DNA of 64,000 nucleotides, from positions 124,001 through 188,000 of the forward strand of contig NW_004457703.1 of the NCBI RefSeq assembly GCF_000203815.1, written 5' to 3'. This DNA comes from Cavenderia fasciculata (taxonomy: Eukaryota; Evosea; Eumycetozoa; Acytosteliales; Cavenderiaceae). Position 1 is the stretch's first letter; every line of letters begins with the position of its first letter. The notes beneath the pieces are model-generated. The model was not told the DNA's origin, did not search any database, and was given only the letters and a program-made list of their open reading frames with translations. Position numbers and translations under genes: made by a program. Shown one piece after another: positions 28,356-37,756 of this stretch.

Positions 28356-29992
28356 TTTATTATTATTATTGTTGTTTAGTGAATTAGATATTTATTAAAT
28401 TAAGATATTGAATTTGATGATTTTTAAAGAATGATCAAATTAAACTATTTATATTCATTTAGAGAGGTGTGGTATCGGTAATAATATTATCACCACCACA
28501 AATAAATTGTATATGACACGATGTATTAAATGTTGGTGTCATCAATTAACAGATCCAATTAATCAAATTGACATGTCGCAATCATTGATTTACACAATTT
28601 TAATGTGAGTACATGTTAAATTGAATTGGAAAATGTGTAAAAGAGTGCTAGTAGTGGGCAGTTTTATCAATATAATCATACATTGTATGATGTATTAAAT
28701 ATGTGGTACGGTTCATTAATTTAATTAAATTGGTAAGCGGCAAAATGAAAAAGCGTGTGGGTTCTACAACAAATTAAATCTGTACATGTGATGATATCAT
28801 CTACTATTAAACAAATATCAATTATTATAATTGGTATTGACTAAATTTATTGTATTGAGAAATACCCTACAAAGTACTGAACTTCCTTTACCAAATCTAC
28901 CAGGTGATCAATAATATTGATTTCCATTGTCAAAGAAAAAAAAAAAACAAAAAAAAATAAAGAAAATAATAATAATAATTAAATTGAATTTATGAATATG
29001 AATATGTTTTGTATGATCTAAAATCTAAAGAAATTGAAAACTATATCATTCATTTCTAGATCCTAGAAATCAATTATAAATATCTAGATAGTGTAGTACT
29101 CTGGTCTGGATTGATTTGGATTGTTAATTTAATTAACAAAATGAATTCTATTTATTTATACCCTGACAATCAATTGATTATAGGATCTAAATTACAATTA
29201 GCAGAGTATGATGATAATGAAGGGAACTGATACCATTGGTAAATACTAATTTCGATCGATTTCGGTACTTGGTACATTTTATTATTGAAAATTAACAATA
29301 AACTCTGCTAGTTTGCGTCATTCTTTTATTGATATAATCAGATACTGATGTCAATGATAACATCAACAAATATCGATTACAAAAGGTAATAAATCCAAAT
29401 GGTAAATAACCAGTGAGAAACAATGTGAATAATTTGGAATCTTGAACGATGATGGCATACCATATGCCATCATATAGATTGAATTGTGTTATTTAGCACT
29501 TGTGAGTAAAAAGTATGTAAGATCTATTCGTCAACCACAAAATACTGGTTGATGTCAACACACCCATATTCCGATTTTTTGAAACGACATTTTCCAACTC
29601 TAGGTAAATGCTTGTTATCGATCCATCTGCCAAAATGACAACATCTAATTTAGATTCAAATTAATTAACCTGGTTACAGGAGTAAAACATTTACTAAATT
29701 CTTATGATGATATTAGCATACGTCATTGATAACACCATCATGAATAGTATAACGTGAACACTAAACAAACAAAACAAAAAATAAAAACAATAAACCTGGT
29801 TTGACAGGATTTGAATCTGACATGAGGAATTCCTTTTTTGGATCTAATACATATTTATATAGGTTAAAATCAATTTGTTTTTATTTTAAGATGAAGATTT
29901 AATAAATAAGGGTGTTTGATTTGGTTCGGACTTTAATAGTAATAATTAATAAATAAATAGGTGGTAACTTGCATTCCTATGGATTCATAAAG
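28356..29992. other. Gene-poor AT-rich stretch with TGATGTCAA motifs
   Basis: No gene I can support in 1.6 kb. It contains TGATGTCAAT at 29346 and TGATGTCAAC at 29550, shared with the region upstream of family member 3. There is a TATAAATAAATAG box on the minus strand near 29150-29162 without a credible coding sequence behind it. Confidence 0.45.
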
Positions 29993-30241
29993 TTACCAGG
30001 CACAATAATATGGACGAGAAAACATTGAAGTTTGATTTAAATTCAATGTACTTGAACCATTATTCGTTTGGTTGTAAACATTATTATTCATATTATTATT
30101 GAGTTGTTGTTGGATAGATTTTCCGTTGGATTTATTAATGGTTCCAATATTTGATAATGATTCTAAAATAGGAATAATTTATTAATTCTTTGTTCACTCC
30201 ATTTTTTTTTTTTTTAATTTTAATATACATACTATAAAGCA
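29993..30241 (-). CDS. Tiny spliced gene, family member 2 of 3 (59 aa)
   Basis: Exon 1 is 30241-30232 (ATG CTT TAT A, then GTATGT). Exon 2 is 30162-29993. The protein begins MLYKSLSNIGTINKSNGKSI, runs through a Gln/Asn-rich middle, and ends SMFSRPYYCAW. It shares the 10-base first coding exon, the phase-1 intron, the S-L/F-S-x-L/I opening and the R-P-x-x-W-like end with its two neighbours. A TATAAATAG box lies about 100 bases upstream on the minus strand (near 30337-30345). I cannot assign a function. Confidence 0.68.
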
Positions 30242-31530
30242 TTTTTTAAAGGTTTGGGTTGTTATAAAAAGTTTGAAAGGAGATTTAATATTTAATGATT
30301 TGAATTGAATGAATGATATTATCAAATCAAATGATTTCTATTTATACAAAATTCATGATCCAGTAACCATACTTGTTGTTTTGGGGTAAGTTATTTAGAA
30401 CTTTGAATACCTCTGAAAATGGGGGTTGGTTAGTGTAAACATCATTTAGGGAATCATATGATGAGCTGGAACATTGGCGGACAGGCTGGTAGTGATAATT
30501 TAGGAAATTTTCGGATATATGATTCCTTATTAGTCCATCGTTTGGAAAAGAAAGTTAGTTTTTGATGGTTAAAACATGTGAGTGATGTGATGGTTGTATG
30601 ATGATACTATAAACAATGTGTAGTGATACCATCCTCCATTCCACTAATTTTGTGTGGTTGTGTTGAAAGAAAAAAAAACACTAATAATATTATTCTGACG
30701 AACCCACACTCATTCTCTCTATGTCATATTATTTATGGGTGTGTTAAATCAGAGTCGGGGACAAACACACACTCTCACAATAACAAAATAATAAATCGGA
30801 TCAAACAAGTTGGTTATTTTAAGTACTCTCTCTATTTAGGGATAGGTGATTATCTATTTATTCCCAAATAGAAATTTTAGAGTAAGGAATGTAAAGGAAA
30901 GTTAAGGGTAGGGGGTGTTAACCCAAACAAAAAAAAGTGGTGGTATATTGGGGTAGCAGTATCTCTCTCTCCCCTTGGACTGGATCAGTTGAATCAATGA
31001 TCAATGATTCTATAGAGTGTTGATGACATTTAAATGAGATATCATTTTGATTGAATATACACAAATTTGCGATGTTCAATGACACTAACAATCTTGTCCA
31101 AAATATAAAAGTGACATGACGAATGATCAGTTGATGTATTTAATGTTAATCCATGGATGGATCCCATTTGTCGTAAAAAGTATAGATGATTATGATGATG
31201 ATTGATTTTAAAGATTAAATCTTGGCAGACCCAATAAAAAAATGGCATCACAATTAATTGTTGGAATTAAAACTGATGTCAACACAACACAACTTTTAGA
31301 TGTAGTATTTATCACTAGATGATAACGACAGTAAACCACTATTAATCTATTAGATGATGATTATATATCATAATTATAATAATACTCTCTGTCGTTGACA
31401 TCAACACTCTAATGTGAGACAATCAATAAAAATGTATAAATACCTTCCATTTAACTTTTATTTCATCATTCATTCAACATCCAATCTTTTATTACTCTTT
31501 TTCAATAAAAATATACTTACTTCTTTAAAA
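30242..31530. other. Gene-poor region with promoter-like elements of tiny genes
   Basis: It separates divergently transcribed family members 2 and 3. Near member 3 lie TGATGTCAAC at 31274 and its inverted copy GTTGACATCA at 31394, and a TATAAATA box near 31431. ORFs seen here look like chance. Confidence 0.5.
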
Positions 31531-31768
31531 ATGATTTTCCGTAAGTATTAAAATAAGAATAATATTCATACATCAGATCTTTATACATAAACAAAATTAC
31601 TTAAATTATTTTTTTTTTATAGAAAACCTTTCAAAATTATCATTCAAACAATCATCTTTTGTTTCAACATCAATTGGATCACAAAATAATGTCGGTCAAC
31701 AACAACAACAATCTATAAATTCGGTATCAAGATTCAGTAGACCAAGTTGGGCTTATGGATATGTTTAA
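31531..31768 (+). CDS. Tiny spliced gene, family member 3 of 3 (51 aa)
   Basis: Exon 1 is 31531-31540 (ATG ATT TTC C, then GTAAGT). Exon 2 is 31623-31768 after an oligo-T stretch ending in ATAG. The protein begins MIFQNLSKLSFKQSSFVSTS, has QQQQQ in the middle and ends SRFSRPSWAYGYV. Its first half aligns with member 1 almost residue for residue (MIF-N-x-SKL-x-FKQS). It lies on the opposite strand to members 1 and 2. A TATAAATA box is about 100 bases upstream. Function unknown. Confidence 0.72.
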
Positions 31769-32112
31769 ACCTCTCATATTTAACTGGTTAAACATTTATA
31801 TAACCTTTTAAACAATCGAAATCAATCGTTCATTGACGTTGGTGGATTACTCTAATCCAACCAAAACCAACAATTTAACCAAAGAATTAGTAACGCTCTC
31901 TTATTCTTGCTCGTTGTCTTCTTCTTCCTCTTCTTCTTCTTCATTAACTGGTAATCCTTTACAGAATCCTCCTCATAGTAATGATTCTATATACTATTTG
32001 TCGGAGCAAAGTTAGTCTAAAACACTCTCCTTTAAATAAATAAAAATAATTTAATAAATTTGTTTTTTTTTTTGTTTTTAAATTATTTATTTATTTATTA
32101 AATTTCAATCAA
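31769..32112. other. Convergent 3' spacer
   Basis: Between tiny gene 3 and the F-box/kelch gene. A CTT run makes a short Ser-rich ORF (31833-32015), which I reject. Confidence 0.55.
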
Positions 32113-34011
32113 TTACCTTTTAAAGTATTGAAGGTTTTTAATTTCACTAGAAAGAGTAATAATATTTAAATCATCCATAGCTTTACCATCATATCCACCA
32201 AATAGATAGACTTTGTCACCTACTACATCGGCAGATGCCATATCTCTTGGATTGATGAGACTATTAGTGTTTGGACCACTATTTCTATTTTCCATATTTC
32301 CAATATGATGATGATTATTGTGATTACTACTAAATAAACTTGATGCTGATAATGTTGATGTATTATTATTACTGTTATTACTGTTATTTTGATTATTTAT
32401 ACTATTTGGTTTAAAAGATTGTTTAATCCAAGTTTCAGAGATGGTATCAAAGAAATAAATCTTTTTAGTGACTTTTCCTTTGATGAGATGTTGACCACCA
32501 TAGACACCGATGAGATTACCAAAGACAAACACACTTGAAAAGGTACAGACACGAACGATTGGGTTGGGTGGGACCCTTCTCCAAGCGTTGGTTTCAGTGT
32601 CGAAAATGTGAATGTCATTGTAACGTTCACGCCAACTGTCACCTGCACCGCCACCAAACATGTAGAGTTTGTTGCCAATGGCAACCATACGATGACCGCA
32701 ACGAGCAGTTGGTTTGTCGCCGGTACACTTTACCTCGCTCCAATAGCCAGTGATAGTGCTGTAGACATAGAACTCGTCGAGATCTTGGAGTGCCCAATGC
32801 GTGTCACGGTTGATACCGCCGTGAATGTATAGCTTGTGGCCGATGGCTGCAGCGGCGTGGTTGGTACGCGAACGAGGTGGTTTGCCGCCGACACAGGCAG
32901 TGTGCCATCTATTGTCCTCAGTGTCGAATATCGAGAGATCAAAGTAGATACCCGAGCCGTCAAACCCACCAAACACATAGACCTTGGTGCCAATGGCGAC
33001 GGATGTGTGACGAGCAAATCGAGGTGGAGCGGTCGGCCCTTGGATCTCCACCTTGGAGAATCGTTGCGTGTCGGTGTTGAATTTGAAAATATCGTTGAAT
33101 CGGCGCACCTGTGTCTCTTGGCCACCGATATAGTAGATGTTGTTGCCGACGACGGCGCCAGTGTGTTGGTAGCGAGCCGACGGGGTGGTACCCTTGACGC
33201 GCACCAATGTCGAGTGGACGGCACCCGACTGCGACATGAGATGACGCATCTTGTAGTATTGGTACCATTCAAATTTACTGCCAACGCCAAGTTGGTGCAA
33301 CATGGATGTAGATGGAGCAGCACTTGTCCAAATCTCCTGTACCTTTTGACGCCAAAACAATACATCGTTGAATACCAATCTGGCTATATCTTTAGATACA
33401 GTTGATAGATTGGCCAATGATTTCAAATCTAAAAAGGTTGATACCTCTATTATTAATTCTTCTGGTAAATTTAAAAATGGAAAATAATCTGTTGTTTCGG
33501 AAGAAGAGTGTGTAGTTATATTGTTGGAATCGGTTTGTTTTAATTGTTGTTGTTGTAAATTTAAAAGAATGGATTCACTACTATTGTTGTTGTTGTTGTT
33601 GTTACTGCTGTTGGTTTGTTTATATGGTTTAATCGATGATAATGATGAAGAATTTAAAAATTTCTTTAAATTATTAAATGATAAATTGGTACTATTATTG
33701 TTGTTGTTGTTGGTTGAATTTTCAAGTTGTTGGTTTGTTGTTGATGATGGTGATGATGGTGGAGTAGATTTTCTAGATTCTGAAGAGGATATTATATGAT
33801 TTAATTTCTTGGTGATTCTATTTACAATCTTTGAGATTTCTCCACCATCGATTCTACCAGAACTACTGCTACTGCTACTGCTACTGCCACTCATATTGTT
33901 GGTGTCAGTGTTGTTGCTGTTGTTGGCTACTTTTTCCATGGAAGTTTGATTGTTGTTGTTGGAGTTGGAAGAAGTTGATTTTTTGATTGATTTTTTGGCA
34001 ATGGTAGGCAT
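32113..34011 (-). CDS. F-box and kelch-repeat protein
   Basis: A single exon of 632 aa; ATG at 34011. It is expected to be a substrate receptor of an SCF ubiquitin ligase. A Ser/Asn-rich leader (about 1-175) precedes an F-box at about 175-225 (FPFLNLPEELIIEVSTFLDL, then FWRQKVQEIW), which binds Skp1. A kelch beta-propeller follows at about 265-520, with repeats such as PSARYQHTGAVVGNNIYYIGG, PPRFARHTSVAIGTKVYVFGG, PRSRTNHAAAAIGHKLYIHGG and PTARCGHRMVAIGNKLYMFGG. A last blade (DVVGDKVYLFGGYDG) follows an Asn/Ser insertion. Each repeat has the double Gly typical of kelch. The propeller-coding part has high GC compared with the leader. Confidence 0.93.
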   Translation of the reverse strand: MPTIAKKSIKKSTSSNSNNNNQTSMEKVANNSNNTDTNNMSGSSSSSSSSSGRIDGGEISKIVNRITKKLNHIISSSESRKSTPPSSPSSTTNQQLENSTNNNNNNSTNLSFNNLKKFLNSSSLSSIKPYKQTNSSNNNNNNNSSESILLNLQQQQLKQTDSNNITTHSSSETTDYFPFLNLPEELIIEVSTFLDLKSLANLSTVSKDIARLVFNDVLFWRQKVQEIWTSAAPSTSMLHQLGVGSKFEWYQYYKMRHLMSQSGAVHSTLVRVKGTTPSARYQHTGAVVGNNIYYIGGQETQVRRFNDIFKFNTDTQRFSKVEIQGPTAPPRFARHTSVAIGTKVYVFGGFDGSGIYFDLSIFDTEDNRWHTACVGGKPPRSRTNHAAAAIGHKLYIHGGINRDTHWALQDLDEFYVYSTITGYWSEVKCTGDKPTARCGHRMVAIGNKLYMFGGGAGDSWRERYNDIHIFDTETNAWRRVPPNPIVRVCTFSSVFVFGNLIGVYGGQHLIKGKVTKKIYFFDTISETWIKQSFKPNSINNQNNSNNSNNNTSTLSASSLFSSNHNNHHHIGNMENRNSGPNTNSLINPRDMASADVVGDKVYLFGGYDGKAMDDLNIITLSSEIKNLQYFKR

Positions 34012-35599
34012 AATGGAATGAATAAGAGCAAAGTAGCAAGTGAAGAAAAATATCAGGAATGGAAAGTTCTCTGTAATTGGTTTATAGGCTATAAAGAGTG
34101 GAGTAGGGAAAATATTATTAATATCAATTATTATGTTGGCTATTGTCTGTCGTTGGATGTCTGTTGTTGATGTGATTGATATATGTGATGTGGATGAATG
34201 GAAATTAATTTCCCAACAAAAAAATAAAAAGAGAGAGAAGAAAACAAAAAAAGAATAAAATTTAATTTACCTTCATACATTTATGTCCAAAACACCAAGC
34301 AGTATTATTATTATTGTGGAGGGTAGTAGTGTAATTGAGTACTAGCAGACTAAATTATTTGATTACTGAAACAAAAAAAAAAAAAAAGAGATAGGGAAAA
34401 AAAAGGACAGGACAGGAAAAAGAGTTGTGATAAATGCGGTTGATAGTGAGTGGGTGGTAGAGTAGTAGTAGTACTCTGTTTGTAGTTGCTTGTCTTTGGT
34501 GTAGTGTAGATTGTCCTACTACTACTACTACGTCGATTGTAATATATCCAAAAAAAGCAAGAACTCTTGTCAATTCTGAAACTATTATTTGATTGAGTAT
34601 AACAACAATAATAATAATAATAACAATAACAACAAAATATTATTTGGTGATGATAATGATAGGAGGGTAATTAAAAAAATATAAAAAATATGTGTGTGTG
34701 AAGACTGACTGACTGATTGATTGATTCTATCTACTGCCAATTAACCCAACGTTGCATTAATACAATCCACTTTTGTATGTGTATATTCCAACCCACTACC
34801 CATTTAATGGTATAAAAAAAATAATAAATGTGTTTGTGTTGTGTGTGGTGTTAATGGATTGGATGGATTGGATGATATACCGGAACATATATATTTATAT
34901 ATACAATCGTGTGATTGAAGGGAAGTAGAAGTGATGCTATTTATATTGGTCTTTTGTTATTATGTATATATATAATATTTCCCTGTTATTGATCAATCAA
35001 TAATATAATAGAATATAATATATTCCCTATCTAGATACAATCGAAGTTTATCATCATCATTCATCATAGTATTAATTAATTAATTAATCCAATTACGAAC
35101 TCACTCAAACTATACTATACTATATACTATACTCCAATCATCACTGTGATTAAACTAAAATTGATTTGATTTGATTTGATTGCTTTGCTTAAATGATAAT
35201 GATAATGATAATGATATATATATATATATATATTTTACAATTGACTGGATGTTTTCTAAATTGACATTTACCATTTTTTATATCGAAAAGTTGAAATATA
35301 TACATCATGATGGTTGTACTACTATTATTATTATAGTATAAGAATAAAAGAAATAGAATAGAAATAGAAATAGAACAAAACAATAACATTAAGAATTGCA
35401 TACAATATTATATTATATTATGATCACATCTTAACTTGGCTACTTTTCATCACTCTTCTTTATCCTAATATTGTTGAGTGTGCGTGGTTTGGTTCGCTGG
35501 AAGAATAAAACAAATTAAATAATATACAACACACACAAAACACAAAAGAGGAAAGAGAGAGTATTGGATCTTGATCATTGGATGGGTGATCATCATATT

Positions 35600-35667
<68 letters not shown>

Positions 35668-35757
35668 TAATAGAGTTGAGTGTGAGTGGTTTCAAAAGTA
35701 GTAACACACTCCTATCTGCAATGAGATTGAAAAATGTCATTCATTCATAATATTTAA

Positions 35758-35789
<32 letters not shown>

Positions 35790-35940
35790 TATCGTATTAT
35801 TGTATTTTTTTTTAAAGTAATAATAACTTGTATATATTATGAATGAACAAAAAGAAAAGAAAGAAAAGAAACAAAACTGTTTGAGGTTAAACATTGAAAC
35901 GATTGAAGAGAGAGAGAGACAAAAGATGTTATTGTAATCA
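34012..35940. other. Long gene-free repeat-rich region
   Basis: AT-rich with many simple repeats: AATA, ATT, TATATA near 35214-35231, and a pure (GA)n tract at 35602-35663. ORFs here are built of repeats. I can support no gene. Confidence 0.5.
35602..35663. repeat. (GA)n microsatellite, 31 units
   Basis: An uninterrupted GA dinucleotide run of about 62 bases. It is the purest dinucleotide repeat in the window. Confidence 0.95.
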
Positions 35941-35943
35941 TCA

Positions 35944-36390
35944 TCATGGTGTACTATTAATAATCCCTCCTATAAGATCCCAATGAAGTGATGATGGCAT
36001 TGGGTTGGTCAATGATTTGCCCCATGAGGCAATCACAACAAGGCTTGTGATAAGGAGAGTTAGCTGCAAGCAAAAAAAAAAAAAAAAAAAGAAGGCTAGC
36101 GACATCATATGATGATAGACTAAAGTTAAAGTGAAGTGTATGTATCTTACCAAAAAGGGTTGATAGCGAGGGCAGGTAGGCAGAGGACTATAGGACTAAA
36201 GGGATTAAGACTAGGCAGGCTCGAGAGGACTAAGACTAGGACTGGAAGAGAGGAGGTACTAACTTGTTGAAGAATGATTTCTAGAGCCTCTGAAGGCTCT
36301 CTTTTATAGAGCTCTACATTGTAGATGACTGACCGTTGTATATTATTGAGAGATAGAATTACTATGAGGAAGTGATGACTGACCGATTTT
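35944..36390 (-). other. Promoter-like cassette with possible spliced transcript, no clear protein
   Basis: Read on the minus strand: a 12-base direct repeat (CGGTCAGTCATC at 36385-36374 and 36335-36324), a strong TATAAAA box near 36308-36302, then a hairpin AGAGCC-TTCAGA-GGCTCT (36300-36283). A pyrimidine-rich stretch with repeated AGTCCT/AGTCTT words follows. A good donor (GTAAGATAC at about 36150) and a good acceptor (oligo-T, GCTTGCAG at about 36063) follow in turn. No ATG opens a frame before the donor. After the acceptor one frame reads KPCCDCLMGQIIDQPN and stops near 35961. It could be a noncoding RNA or a short-peptide gene; the spliced reading is inferred. Confidence 0.35.
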
Positions 36391-36490
36391 AACAGCTGTC
36401 TTGAAGATTGGTGTCGCAATCTGTCACTCAAACTCAGAGGTGAGGGTAAAATTCAATTTTTTTTTATTTTTGGCTTTCTCTGTCTCCTAC

Positions 36491-37454
36491 TTACACTTCA
36501 ATAGGAGCATAACCACCTTTATTACGTTGTGAAGATGCTGGATCAACAAAGATAACACAAAGAGTGATGATTTCTCTTAGACATGATACAAGAGCGAAAT
36601 AGAAGCCTTTGGTATAGACAAAGTCGACTTTATCGGGTAAAGCGAGGATTTGATGGTTGATGCCAAGTGATGGGATAAAGGCACGACGAAAGTATACTAA
36701 TAGTGTCACCTCGGTAGAGACAAGACCGAGATAAACCAAAAGCATACAACATGGAGCACGATTCAATGTAAACTTTTGACACAACAATAGCATCAGTACA
36801 AACGACAAGACAAATTGTGAGATCAGTAATCTACACATTGTCTTTGAAGTTTCTTCAGCATCTTGTCTAGTCATAAAGATTGAATTTTGACCCAATTCAT
36901 TTACAAATGAACATTGAATAGAGTCATCACTACCATTACTATTATTGTTTACAATAATCTTTGTGTTGTTTTGACCATAATCGCAATCATTTTGACTTTG
37001 ACCAAAATAGACACTATAATAATTTAAATAGTAATCAACTTCATAGGTTTGATTTCCAATTGGCATTGTATAATTTGATGGATTAAAAACTGCTACATCT
37101 AAATTAATTTTAATCCATGGTACTATAAAGATAAAGATAGAAAGATAATAATATTAATATTTAAAAAAAAAAATAACAAAAATATATTATCTCTTTTTCA
37201 ATTTTGGTTCTTACAAAAATAAGCAAAAACACAAAAGATAGGGGAAATGACACATATTCCTACAAAAACAAACCATGCAAGTCTAATAGTTTCAACAATG
37301 ATAGTACATGCAATTGCAAATAAACTTGCTATTCCTCTTAATAATCTTTCACAAACTTTTTTATAAAAAAAAATACTTTTTTGTTAGTTTGATAACCCAA
37401 AATATTAAATATTCTTTTCTCCTCTAAATTATTTATACCTGATTCAGATACCAT
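36491..37454 (-). CDS. Multi-pass membrane protein of unknown function
   Basis: Exons 37454-37439 (16 bases, MVSES), 37355-37215 and 37122-36491 give 262 aa. The frame is continuous only with the tiny first exon and intron. Hydrophobic segments are: one or two in exon 2 (ASLFAIACTIIVETIRLAWF and VGICVISPIFCVFAYFL), then LISQFVLSFVLMLLL, CCMLLVYLGLVSTEVTLLVY and FYFALVSCLREIITLCVIFV. Between the first and later segments is a loop of about 90 residues with several N-x-S/T sites (for example NQTYE, NNTKI), suggesting a lumenal or extracellular loop. I do not recognise the family. The ending NKGGYAPIEV has no obvious sorting signal. Confidence 0.7.
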
Positions 37455-37756
37455 TTAATTTTACTTTAATATTAACTACTTTTAATCATATATAGATAAT
37501 TTATAGTTGCTCGTCTTATCAAATCCAATTGAACCAAAAAAGAAAAAAGATTTAAAATCTATTTTAAAAATTGGAGTGGTGGTCAACTCTGGAAACAACC
37601 AATGAATAATCTTTAAACATGTCTAATCAATTTTCTAATATATCATTCCCCTTTTATCTTTTTTTTTTTTTCTATCTAATAATTTAATTGATTTGATTTG
37701 AATTTACTTTTGAGACTGGAAAAGTAAAGTTGATTTGATTTGATTTGAGAATTTAT
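37455..37756. other. Spacer between two minus-strand genes
   Basis: AT-rich. It should hold the promoter of the membrane protein and the 3' flank of glycyl-tRNA synthetase. A direct repeat of TTGATTTGATTTGA lies near 37690-37747. Confidence 0.5.

Noticed and set aside
28860-28960. Possible fourth member of the tiny-gene family on the minus strand
   Set aside because: There is a TATA-like box at about 29150, but no ATG micro-exon and no Arg-Pro-Trp ending behind it.
30623-30871. 82-aa ORF with a Cys-containing N-terminus
   Set aside because: AT-rich composition, ends within low-complexity DNA, and no promoter or splice pattern like the neighbouring tiny genes.
32836-33405. Long ORFs on the plus strand opposite the kelch domain
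   Set aside because: High GC of the kelch coding sequence makes antisense frames open by chance; no recognisable domain.
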